Positions 35,583 through 43,784 of a stretch of 64,000 bases of DNA are shown here, in pieces. The position numbers and the translations under genes are program-made. The DNA is taken from NCBI GenBank assembly GCA_947629655.1, contig CANREL010000006.1:20820-84819 (forward strand). The letters are read 5' to 3'. The first letter of the stretch is position 1; the number at the start of each line of letters is the position of its first letter. The stretch comes from an uncultured Bacilli bacterium (GTDB lineage Bacteria; Bacillota_I; Bacilli_A; RF39; UBA660). Below the pieces are notes generated by a model. It was not told the origin of the DNA, did not search any database, and saw nothing but the letters and a program-made list of their open reading frames with translations.

Positions 35583-37275
35583 AATTTTTATTGAATTTTA
35601 CAATCAATTGAATTTCATTATCTAAATTTAATTCTTCAACTGAAACATTGTATCCTTTATCCTGATATGATTTAATGACATTTTTAACATCTTCAACCGC
35701 AACTTGAACATTGTTATTAGATGTTACTACGTTATCAGTAGCTACAGCTGTCTGATTATTGTTACCAAATAAATCATTATTAGTTGCTGGAGGAGTCATT
35801 GGTGATGGTGTTCCAAACAAACCATTCATATCATTGTTAGAACTATTATTATTCATATTATTATCTAGTGTTGAAGCACTTCCAAACAATCCATCATTAC
35901 TTGGAACATTTTGACTATTTCCAAATATGTCATTAGTATTAGCATTTAGAGTAGGTGTTGCTCCAAATAGACTACCATTATCAGGTTGAGTTGGTGCTGT
36001 CATACTACCAAAATCATTATTGACTGGTGCTGGATTATTATTGTTATTATCATTACCATTTTGATTATCAACTGGCTTAATGACAGGCATTCCAGCAAGT
36101 AGACCATTACCTATTACTTCATTTCCATCTTCCGTCTTCTCAATAGTATTATCTTCGAAATTAGGAACAAATCTACTCAAATTATCTTCTTGTTGACCTT
36201 CAGGTTTTAATAACCCTTTGATGTCATCAGCTGACTTACTTTGCGTTGGAACATTCATAGTTATATCACTAGATTGTTCTCTAATCTTATTTATATCAAC
36301 TGTCGTAGGATCATTAGTAGTATCTCTAGGACCAAATAAACTATTGTTCTGTTCAGGAACAGAGTTCATATTATTATTTTGCATTGCACCACTATTATCC
36401 ATCATTGGTGGATTTCCACCAAATAAACCATTATTATTCATATTACCATCAGCTCCCATATTATTAATTTCAGTAGCATTTCCCATACCATTAGTTGAAA
36501 CATTACTATTATCAACACTATTACCAAATAAACTATTTTGATTATTGATAGGAGGAGCCATATTATTTAACTCTTCTGTTCCAAATAGACTCTCTGGTTC
36601 ATTATTAGCAGAATTGTTATTATTATTTACTACACCATTTGTCGTACCACCACTAGTAGTAGTATCATTACTTTCATTGCCACTCAAATTCTTAATCTTT
36701 GAATCTAACTCTCTAACCGTCATCTTATTACTAATAATTTCTTTTAACAATTCAATTTGAGTATTTTTATCATTAACATTTAAAAGACTACGAGCATGTC
36801 GTTCAGATATCTCTTCTTTTAACAAAGCTTCTTGAATCTCATCTGGTAATGACAAAAGACGTAATTTATTAGAAACAGCTGATTGACTTTTTCCCATTGT
36901 CTTAGCAAGTTGTTCCTGTGTCATTTCATCCAAGTCAAGAATTTTTTGATAAGTTCTAGCTTCTTCAATAGGAGTTAAATCTCTTCTTTGTAAGTTCTCT
37001 ATCAAAGCTACTTTAGAAGATTCTTTATCATCTAAATTTCTAACAATTGCTGGTATTTTAGTAAGTCCAGCCATCGTTGAAGCTTTATATCTTCTCTCAC
37101 CAGCAATAATTTCGTATTTATCTCCAAATTTTCTAACTATTATTGGTTGAATAACTCCATGTTCTCTAATTGAAACAGCCAATTCTTTTAAAGCTTGATC
37201 ATTAAATACTTCCCTTGGTTGAAATCTATTAGGAATTATGTCATCAAGATATAATTCTACTACTTCATTTTCCAT
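35581..37275 (-). CDS. noc: Noc-type nucleoid occlusion protein (ParB paralogue) with Asn-rich FG-repeat linker
   Basis: A 564-residue protein, about twice the usual Noc length. Residues 1-195 are a ParB/Noc CTPase and DNA-binding region (GERRYKA 59-65, ENLQRRDL 93-100, helix-turn-helix around 118-142). Residues about 198-520 are an Asn-, Ser- and Pro-rich linker with nine [SGD][LI]FG motifs (229, 248, 283, 312, 435, 449, 462, 485, 501). The last 42 residues form a compact C-terminal domain (VEDVKNVIKSYQDKGYNVSV). The LGKGL ParA-binding start of Spo0J and the amphipathic membrane helix of Bacillus Noc are both absent. Its place after rsmG and before soj, and two exact Noc sites at 53253 and 53357, support Noc. 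Start 37275 follows GGAGGG. Confidence 0.88.
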   Translation of the reverse strand: MENEVVELYLDDIIPNRFQPREVFNDQALKELAVSIREHGVIQPIIVRKFGDKYEIIAGERRYKASTMAGLTKIPAIVRNLDDKESSKVALIENLQRRDLTPIEEARTYQKILDLDEMTQEQLAKTMGKSQSAVSNKLRLLSLPDEIQEALLKEEISERHARSLLNVNDKNTQIELLKEIISNKMTVRELDSKIKNLSGNESNDTTTSGGTTNGVVNNNNNSANNEPESLFGTEELNNMAPPINNQNSLFGNSVDNSNVSTNGMGNATEINNMGADGNMNNNGLFGGNPPMMDNSGAMQNNNMNSVPEQNNSLFGPRDTTNDPTTVDINKIREQSSDITMNVPTQSKSADDIKGLLKPEGQQEDNLSRFVPNFEDNTIEKTEDGNEVIGNGLLAGMPVIKPVDNQNGNDNNNNNPAPVNNDFGSMTAPTQPDNGSLFGATPTLNANTNDIFGNSQNVPSNDGLFGSASTLDNNMNNNSSNNDMNGLFGTPSPMTPPATNNDLFGNNNQTAVATDNVVTSNNNVQVAVEDVKNVIKSYQDKGYNVSVEELNLDNEIQLIVKFNKN

Positions 37276-37321
37276 AATCAACCCTCCGTTTATTCTCTAT
37301 TCTATCTAAAATTATATAATA

Positions 37322-37350
37322 TAAAAACCCATTTTACAATGGATTTTTTT
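37322..37350 (-). terminator. terminator of mnmE-mnmG-rsmG
   Basis: On the minus strand AAAAATCCATT pairs with AATGGGTTTTT around GTAA. T residues are contained in the 3' arm. It overlaps the end of rsmG. Confidence 0.65.
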
Positions 37351-38038
37351 TAATTTTATCAATACTTCGAGGATATATTTTATCCGTTTTATCTTTTTTC
37401 TCTATTTTTATGATTGAACGATTACTATTTTCAATAGGCAAAACAAATTTATCTATCGCATCCATTCTCAAATTTAGTTTTGATAACTTACTATCTATAT
37501 TAATGATTTCTTCATCACAATTAGCTTTCATAAAAACTAAATTTCCCTTTATTTTTAAAGATTTTACACATATTTCACAAAGAATTGGTAAAGATGCCAC
37601 AGCACGTGCTGTAATAACGTCATATTCTTCGACATGAATTTTTGAAAAATCTTCCATTCGTGAATGAACTGTTTCAATATTTGATAACGCTAATTTAGAT
37701 ATGACATCATTCAAATAAATGATTCGTTTATTCAAAGAATCAACTAAAGTCATCTCTAAATTGGGAAAGAATATTTTTAAGACTATACCTGGAAAACCAG
37801 CTCCACTACCCACATCACAAATCTTAATATTTTTATTCAAATCGACGTCTCTATAAAGTGTTAAGCTGTCGTAAAAATGTTTTAAGTAAACATCTTCTTC
37901 TCTAATGATCGTAGTCAAGTTTATCTTTTCATTCCAATCTATTAATAATTTGTAAAACTGCTCCAATTTAGCCATCTTTTCAGGAGTTACTTCAATACCC
38001 AATTTAGTAACTTCTTCTACAAATAAATCCTTATTCAT
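37334..38038 (-). CDS. rsmG: 16S rRNA (guanine-N7) methyltransferase RsmG
   Basis: A 234-residue SAM-dependent methyltransferase acting on G527 of 16S rRNA. The SAM loop DVGSGAGFPG and the RsmG motifs LIDWNEKINLTTI and ITARAVASLPILCE are present. The start overlaps the mnmG stop by 8 bases. Position between mnmG and noc matches Bacillus. Confidence 0.96.
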   Translation of the reverse strand: MNKDLFVEEVTKLGIEVTPEKMAKLEQFYKLLIDWNEKINLTTIIREEDVYLKHFYDSLTLYRDVDLNKNIKICDVGSGAGFPGIVLKIFFPNLEMTLVDSLNKRIIYLNDVISKLALSNIETVHSRMEDFSKIHVEEYDVITARAVASLPILCEICVKSLKIKGNLVFMKANCDEEIINIDSKLSKLNLRMDAIDKFVLPIENSNRSIIKIEKKDKTDKIYPRSIDKIKKNPL

Positions 38039-39890
38039 TTCTTCCCTTTCTAAGATGCATTAAAAGCATTGTTATATCACTCGGATTAACACCACTTATA
38101 CGCATTGCTTGACCAATTGAAATTGGTCTAACTTCTGACAATTTTTGTCTTGCTTCACTAGCTAGATTAATAACCTTACTATAATCCATATCATCAGGCA
38201 ATTTGATATTTTCGTATTCTAACATCTTTTCCGCATCTTGATTAGCTTTTCTTATATATCCTTCATATTTAATATTGATTTCAACTTGTTCTTTAACTTC
38301 GTCATCATAATCATGATTTAGAAATTTTATGACATCATCAATTTTAATCTCTGGTCTTTTAACTAAATTGTACAAAGTAATACTATCTAATAATTCCGCT
38401 GAATCAAGACTCTTCAAATATTCATTTATTTCTTTTTTAGGAGTTATCTTCGTATTTTTCAAAGATTCCTCTAATTCTGCCATCTCTTTTAATTTGTTTT
38501 GGAATTTGTTATATTCTTGATCACTTACTAATCCAATATCATGACCATATTTTCGAAGTCGCATATCCGCATTGTCATGTCTTAACAATAAGCGATATTC
38601 AGCACGCGATGTCAATAAGCGATATGGATCAATAACTCCTTTTACGACCAAATCATCAATTAATACGCCAATATATGCTTCATTTCTTTTTAATATCAAA
38701 GGATCTTTCCCATCTATTTTTAAACTAGCATTAATTCCAGCAATCAAACCTTGACCAGCTGCTTCCTCATAACCACTAGTTCCATTTATTTGTCCAGCAG
38801 TGAACAAATTTTCTACTACTTTCGTCTCAAGACTAGGTTTCAATTGCAAAGAATCAATAGCATCGTATTCGATTGCATAAGCATATTTATTGATAACAGC
38901 GTTTTCAAGTCCTGGTAGACTGTGAACCATTTTTTCTTGAACGTCATGAGGCATACTAGTAGAAAAACCTTGAATATAAATATCATCATAATAAATACTC
39001 TCTGGTTCTAAGAACAATTGATGTCTCTCTTTATCAGCAAAACGGACAATTTTATCTTCAATACTTGGACAATATCTTGGTCCAACTCCCTCGACATAAC
39101 CTCCATACATGCTTGATTTATCAAGATTTGCTTTAATTATTTCATGAGTTTCTTTAGTCGTATAGATCAAATGACAAGGAATTTGTTCAGATACGTCATA
39201 CTTCAATCGATTTGCAAAAGAGAAATTGTGACATTCATCATCACCTGGTTCTAAAGAAGCCTTTGTAAAGTCAATACTACTCTTCTCTATTCTTGGAGGT
39301 GTTCCTGTTTTCAATCTCTTGATATTAAAACCTAAGTCACGCAATTTATCACTGAGATGAAGGGATGGTTTTTCATCATGTGGTCCACTACTAATCTTTG
39401 TTGATCCATATAAAACTTTTCCCTTTAAATAAGTTCCCGTTGTCAAAATGACCATTTCTGAATATATTTTTTCATCATTTGCTAAAACTATTCCCAAAAC
39501 TTTACCATTTTCTACTATTAAATTTTCAACCATTCCCTCAAGAATAGTTAAATTTTCTTGATTTTTTAAAGTTTTTAACATCTCTTGGCGATAAGTTATT
39601 TTATCTGCTTGGGCACGTAATGCTCTAACTGCTGGACCCTTTTTTGTATTTAACATCTTCATCTGTAGAAAACTCTTATCAGTGTTCTTACCCATTTCTC
39701 CACCAAGCGCATCTATTTCACGAACAACTATTCCTTTCGCTGGTCCTCCAATTGAAGGATTACAAGGCATATCAGCAATATTGTTTATATTTCCTGTAAC
39801 TAAAAGAGTTTTTTTATCCAAACGACTACTCGCAAGACATGCTTCACATCCCGCATGTCCTCCACCGACAACAATTATATCGTATTTCAC
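38031..39890 (-). CDS. mnmG: MnmG (GidA), tRNA uridine 5-carboxymethylaminomethyl modification enzyme
   Basis: A 619-residue FAD enzyme that works with MnmE to modify U34 of tRNAs. FAD-binding GGGHAGCEA starts at residue 8. Family signatures PCNPSIGGPAKG and GTSGYEEAAGQG are intact. The helical C-terminal MnmE-binding domain is present (ISGVNPSDITMLLMHLRK). The gap to the mnmE stop is 11 bases. Confidence 0.97.
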   Translation of the reverse strand: MKYDIIVVGGGHAGCEACLASSRLDKKTLLVTGNINNIADMPCNPSIGGPAKGIVVREIDALGGEMGKNTDKSFLQMKMLNTKKGPAVRALRAQADKITYRQEMLKTLKNQENLTILEGMVENLIVENGKVLGIVLANDEKIYSEMVILTTGTYLKGKVLYGSTKISSGPHDEKPSLHLSDKLRDLGFNIKRLKTGTPPRIEKSSIDFTKASLEPGDDECHNFSFANRLKYDVSEQIPCHLIYTTKETHEIIKANLDKSSMYGGYVEGVGPRYCPSIEDKIVRFADKERHQLFLEPESIYYDDIYIQGFSTSMPHDVQEKMVHSLPGLENAVINKYAYAIEYDAIDSLQLKPSLETKVVENLFTAGQINGTSGYEEAAGQGLIAGINASLKIDGKDPLILKRNEAYIGVLIDDLVVKGVIDPYRLLTSRAEYRLLLRHDNADMRLRKYGHDIGLVSDQEYNKFQNKLKEMAELEESLKNTKITPKKEINEYLKSLDSAELLDSITLYNLVKRPEIKIDDVIKFLNHDYDDEVKEQVEINIKYEGYIRKANQDAEKMLEYENIKLPDDMDYSKVINLASEARQKLSEVRPISIGQAMRISGVNPSDITMLLMHLRKGRNE

Positions 39891-39901
39891 ACTATCACTT
39901 C

Positions 39902-41257
39902 CTATTTACCTAAACAAAATTGACTAAATAATTGATCAATTAATTCATCTTGATACGTATCACCAATTATTTCACCCAATTTAGTCCAAATTCTCTTTAT
40001 ATCAATTTCTATTAAATCAACTGGATCATTTCGTGATATTTCTTCTTCAACTTCTCCTAGAATAGAAAGACTCTCTTTAGCTAAAGTTATCTGTCTAACA
40101 TTACTTAAATAATTATAATCTCCCTGTTCTATTTCATCCAAATTGAACATATCTTTAATCTTATTCTTTAATATATCTATTTTATCTAATTCAATAGTGT
40201 TAATCTCAATGAAATTGTAATCATCTATCGCTTGCAAATCAATCTTTCTATCAAGATCACACTTATTTACTACGACAATAGAATTCTTATTCTTAATTTT
40301 TTCTAATAGATCTCTATCAGATTCAGTCAATTCTTCATTATTATTTAAAACCATGATGATTAAATCAGCATTATCCAACTCTTCATAACTGCGATTAACT
40401 CCTATTTTTTCAACTATATCTTCTGTTTCTCTAATTCCTGCTGTGTCGACAAGCTTTAAAAGAATTCCATCGAGATTGATCTCCCCTTCAACAACATCCC
40501 TAGTCGTTCCAGCAACATCAGTGACAATGGCTTTATCATAATCTAGTAATCTGTTTAAAATACTACTTTTTCCAACATTGGGACGCCCTACTATAACTGT
40601 CTTTATACCATCTTTAATAATTCGTCCATTTTCACTTTCTTTTACTATTTTTTCTAATTTTTCTCTGATGTTTTTCATCTCTTTTTTTATGTTATCAACT
40701 GTCATCACTTCTATATCTTCATATTCTGGATAATCGATATTGACTTCAATACTTGCTAGTAATTCTAACAATTCTTGTCTAAAACTACGAATGATTTGAC
40801 TTACTCTACCCTCTAATTGATTAATTGACAATTTTCTTGCTTTATCAGTTTTCGCATTGATGACATCCATTACTGATTCAGCTTCTACCAAATCAATTCG
40901 CCCATTCAAAAAAGCTCTTTTCGTAAATTCACCTGCTTCAGCAAGACGCGCACCTTTTAATATTACCAATTCCAATACTTTATTAGTCGTCGCAATACCA
41001 CCATGACAATTGATCTCTACTACATCTTCCATCGTAAAAGTTTTTGGTGCTTTCATAACTGATACTAAAACTTCATCTATTACTTCATCTTCATTGACAA
41101 TATGACCATAATTAATAGTATGACTATCTACTTCTTCTAAATTTTTACCACGAAAAATAGAATTAACTATTTTTATAGCATCTTTTCCACTTATTCTAAC
41201 TATTGAAATAGCACCTACACCAAGAGTTGTAGAAATGCTAGCAATTGTATCATTCAT
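39902..41257 (-). CDS. mnmE: MnmE (TrmE), tRNA modification GTPase
   Basis: A 451-residue GTPase. N-terminal tetrahydrofolate-binding domain, helical domain, then a G domain with GRPNVGKSS, DVAGTTRD, DTAGIRETED and NKCD. The C-terminus ends FCLGK, the conserved CxGK that contacts the folate carbon. It forms a complex with MnmG. Preceded by GGTGG and an extended -10 (TGTTATAAT, 41293-41298 on the minus strand). Confidence 0.97.
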   Translation of the reverse strand: MNDTIASISTTLGVGAISIVRISGKDAIKIVNSIFRGKNLEEVDSHTINYGHIVNEDEVIDEVLVSVMKAPKTFTMEDVVEINCHGGIATTNKVLELVILKGARLAEAGEFTKRAFLNGRIDLVEAESVMDVINAKTDKARKLSINQLEGRVSQIIRSFRQELLELLASIEVNIDYPEYEDIEVMTVDNIKKEMKNIREKLEKIVKESENGRIIKDGIKTVIVGRPNVGKSSILNRLLDYDKAIVTDVAGTTRDVVEGEINLDGILLKLVDTAGIRETEDIVEKIGVNRSYEELDNADLIIMVLNNNEELTESDRDLLEKIKNKNSIVVVNKCDLDRKIDLQAIDDYNFIEINTIELDKIDILKNKIKDMFNLDEIEQGDYNYLSNVRQITLAKESLSILGEVEEEISRNDPVDLIEIDIKRIWTKLGEIIGDTYQDELIDQLFSQFCLGK

Positions 41258-41292
41258 GAGATCACCACCAATTAAACATATAAATCTAGCAT

Positions 41293-41298
41293 ATTATA
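41293..41298 (-). promoter_or_regulatory. putative extended -10 promoter of mnmE
   Basis: TGTTATAAT on the minus strand, 35 bases before the mnmE ATG and just after the jag terminator. Confidence 0.5.
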
Positions 41299-41307
41299 AC
41301 ACTAAAA

Positions 41308-41337
41308 TAAAAAAAAGAGAATAACTATTTATTCTCT
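41308..41337 (-). terminator. terminator of rnpA-yidC-jag
   Basis: AGAGAATA / TATTCTCT with a six-base loop followed by eight T on the minus strand. The jag stop lies within it. Confidence 0.85.
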
Positions 41338-41939
41338 CGACATTTTATAACGACATAACGATTAGGTTCTTCTCCTTCACTTTCAGTATAAACATACTTA
41401 TCATCATTAAGGACATTGTGAACAATTCGTCTTTCATATGAATTCATTGGATCCAACTTCGCATCTATTTTCGTCTTAGCTACTTCTCTTGCTGTTCTCT
41501 TTACTAAATGTTCTAATCTTTTTTGTTGTTTCAATTTATATTCAGCAACGTCTAGATTAAATCTAAAAGGACTACCTACTTCATTTTGAATCATCTGTTT
41601 GATTACTAAAGAAAGTGCATCAATGGTACGACCATTTTTACCAATCAATATATTGTTATTATCACTGTATAGAACTATATTTAAAACATCATCCCTAACT
41701 TTAACTTCAATATTAGAATTAACTCCCATTGATTTAGTCAAATTTAATAATGATTCTTTAATAAATTCGATTACATCAGTATTTTTTACAACCTCTATTA
41801 CTACTTTCTTACTTTTGAACAATCCACCCTTTTGTTCTTTCTCATTAATGATTAAATCTTTTTCTTCACAATTTAATTCACTAGTAGCTAATTCAATAGC
41901 TTCTTCTTTATTTTTTCCAATAAACTCATACTTTTTCAT
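41325..41939 (-). CDS. jag: Jag/KhpB, KH and R3H RNA-binding protein
   Basis: A 204-residue protein with an N-terminal Jag domain (KKYEFIGKNKEEAIELATSEL), a KH domain (about 80-125, LIGKNGRTIDAL) and an R3H domain at the C-terminus (DPMNSYERRIVHNVL). It binds RNA and is linked to cell-wall growth in other Bacillota. The start overlaps the yidC end by 14 bases; AAAGGAG lies upstream. Confidence 0.95.
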   Translation of the reverse strand: MKKYEFIGKNKEEAIELATSELNCEEKDLIINEKEQKGGLFKSKKVVIEVVKNTDVIEFIKESLLNLTKSMGVNSNIEVKVRDDVLNIVLYSDNNNILIGKNGRTIDALSLVIKQMIQNEVGSPFRFNLDVAEYKLKQQKRLEHLVKRTAREVAKTKIDAKLDPMNSYERRIVHNVLNDDKYVYTESEGEEPNRYVVIKCRENK

Positions 41940-42861
41940 TCGCTATCTTACTCCTTTTAATTAATAGATTTTGACCAATAGTAAACAAGTTACTAGTCAA
42001 CCAATATATATCTAATGCTGTCGTCATGAAGATTGACATGACAACAATCATTATAACCATTGTTCTATTCATCATTTTCGTCTGATCATTTTGTACACTT
42101 GATACGTTGAGTTTAAATGAAAAATATGTAATTAAACCAAGGATGACAACAATCGCAAGATATTGCCAATTTCCATTTTGCAATCCCGTTAGCGGTGTTG
42201 TTCCCAATTTAAAAATCCAAAGTTCATCTTCAAAAATAGCTGGTACCCTATTTATTGCTTCAAAGAAAGCAATGAATAAAGGCAATTGTAAAAATGCATA
42301 TATACATCCAGATGCTGGTGAAATATTATATTTCTTATAAATCATACTAATTTCTTGAGTTTTCTTAAACATAGATTCTTGATCAGTTTTATTTTCATAT
42401 TTCTTTTCAATGCGATCAAGTTCTGGTTTTGCCTTCTGAATTAGTTCTGACTGCATAGCTGTCTTTTTAGTAATTGGAAAAGCAATTAATCTAATCGCTA
42501 AACTCGTTATTATCAATGATAAACCATAATTTTTAACAAAGTTACCAATTTTAATAATAATCCAAGCTAATGGTTTTACAAAGACATTAGTCCATAATCC
42601 TTCATCTTTTCCAGAATTTATTTTAAAATCCTTACATTCCGGTATTTTATCTAATTGAACCTTCTTTTCATATTTTTTATATATTTCTAGTGATTCTTTA
42701 TCAGTTGGTTTACATAAAATATTTTGTGTTAAGCTCTGACCTGTTACAGGATTTTTAACTGGAGATCCATCTTTTCCTTCCAAAGTCTTTGTACATCCTG
42801 ATAGAACTAATACAAAAACTATTAATAGAGACAATATTTTTATCTTTTTATTCACTTTCAT
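41926..42861 (-). CDS. yidC: YidC/SpoIIIJ membrane protein insertase (lipoprotein)
   Basis: About 311 residues. The signal peptide ends in the lipobox LSGC, so the N-terminus is lipid-anchored, as in Bacillus SpoIIIJ. Five hydrophobic segments form the insertase core, including WIIIKIGNFVKNYGLSLI and a conserved Arg in SLAIRLIAFPITKK. It inserts membrane proteins with or without Sec. The start at 42861 follows GAGGAG; the in-frame ATG at 42876 precedes that site. It overlaps the rnpA end by 14 bases. Confidence 0.96.
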   Translation of the reverse strand: MKVNKKIKILSLLIVFVLVLSGCTKTLEGKDGSPVKNPVTGQSLTQNILCKPTDKESLEIYKKYEKKVQLDKIPECKDFKINSGKDEGLWTNVFVKPLAWIIIKIGNFVKNYGLSLIITSLAIRLIAFPITKKTAMQSELIQKAKPELDRIEKKYENKTDQESMFKKTQEISMIYKKYNISPASGCIYAFLQLPLFIAFFEAINRVPAIFEDELWIFKLGTTPLTGLQNGNWQYLAIVVILGLITYFSFKLNVSSVQNDQTKMMNRTMVIMIVVMSIFMTTALDIYWLTSNLFTIGQNLLIKRSKIANEKV

Positions 42862-43213
42862 TCTTTTTCTCCTCATTATCTATATTTCTATTCATCTTAT
42901 CAATTATATTTTTAAATGCCTTTTTTATTTCATCAAAAGAACTAGAAATATAATTACACTTAATTATTATAATATAATCCATTCCATTTTGATAGTATTT
43001 TTTATAACTATCAATAATCATCCTCATTTGTCGTTTTATTTTATTTCTGACGACCGCATTACCTACTTTTTTGCTGACAGATATTCCAAAACGATAATGA
43101 TCTAAATTATTATCCTTAATATATATGACAAAATTTTTATCTTTGTAATATTTACCTTTTTTTATAATATTAGTAAAATCCATGTGTTCTTTGACTATAT
43201 ACTTTTTTTTCAT
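42848..43213 (-). CDS. rnpA: RnpA, protein subunit of ribonuclease P
   Basis: A 121-residue basic protein that assists the RNA in tRNA 5' maturation. Family signature RNKIKRQMRMIIDSYK is present with the preceding FGISVSKKVGNAV. The start at 43213 (MKKKYIVKE) follows GAGGTG. First in rnpA-yidC-jag; rpmH is upstream, separated by an attenuator-like hairpin. Confidence 0.95.
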   Translation of the reverse strand: MKKKYIVKEHMDFTNIIKKGKYYKDKNFVIYIKDNNLDHYRFGISVSKKVGNAVVRNKIKRQMRMIIDSYKKYYQNGMDYIIIIKCNYISSSFDEIKKAFKNIIDKMNRNIDNEEKKNESE

Positions 43214-43241
43214 AAAACACCTCATGTCATAATTATATATT

Positions 43242-43266
43242 AAAAAAACCACTGTTACCAGTAGTT
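43242..43266 (-). terminator. hairpin between rpmH and rnpA
   Basis: AACTACTG / CAGTGGTT (one G-U pair) with a GTAA loop followed by seven T on the minus strand. Probably limits read-through from rpmH into rnpA. Confidence 0.75.
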
Positions 43267-43388
43267 TATTTAACTAATTCTTTACGACCCTTTTTTCTAC
43301 GTTTATTTAATACGTTTGTTTTGATACGAGCGAAAAATCCATGTTTCTTAGCTTTTTTTCTATTATTTGGTTGATAAGTACGTTTCAT
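43266..43388 (-). CDS. rpmH: 50S ribosomal protein L34, short form
   Basis: A 40-residue protein starting [18 protein letters not shown], the L34 hallmark. Typical L34 has 44 residues; here about four are missing after ARIKT, where most homologues read KNGRKVL. Also HGFFAR replaces the usual HGFRAR. Ribosome site GGAGGTGG is upstream. The position before rnpA and opposite dnaA is the canonical origin arrangement. Confidence 0.97.
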   Translation of the reverse strand: MKRTYQPNNRKKAKKHGFFARIKTNVLNKRRKKGRKELVK

Positions 43389-43784
43389 ATAATTCCACCT
43401 CCAAACTAAAATCTACATTATTATAATAGGAAAAATAGATATTTGTCAACCAAAATTGGTTAACTATTAAAATAAATAAGCAAAGATAGAAAATTTAATA
43501 TTGTGAATAAATATAGATGAATAATTAAAAAAATAGGGCAGCTTAACAATTATTATTAACATTTTCAACAGCCTGTTAATAAGTAAAAATAAACTTGTGC
43601 TAAAAAATTTGTGGAAAATGTGGAAAAATCACTTTTAATCATATACAATATAGTGAAAAAGTGTGGATAAATTTGTTAATAGTTTGTTGAAAACTTTTTC
43701 TTCAATTTTTCTATTTATTTTTTTAAACATTTAAGTTACAATATTTTTGAAATTAATTCTTATAAATCCGGGGGGAGTGGTAGA
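43389..43784. other. oriC candidate: AT-rich intergenic region between rpmH and dnaA
   Basis: About 396 non-coding bases between divergent rpmH and dnaA. It contains two consensus DnaA boxes, TGTGAATAA at 43502-43510 and TGTGGATAA at 43662-43670, plus a head-to-tail pair of one-mismatch boxes TGTGGAAAA at 43610-43618 and 43619-43627. Long A/T runs (43681-43740) could unwind. Strand bias switches here: nearly all genes to the left are on the minus strand, all to the right on the plus strand. Confidence 0.8.
43420..43449 (-). promoter_or_regulatory. promoter of rpmH
   Basis: Perfect TTGACA (43444-43449) and TATAAT (43420-43425) on the minus strand with an 18-base spacer. Confidence 0.75.

Noticed and set aside
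35800..36680. The repetitive Asn-rich part of noc as an assembly error or low-complexity junk.
   Set aside because: The frame is open across more than 900 bases, the LFG motifs use varied codons and spacing, and a compact C-terminal domain follows in frame.
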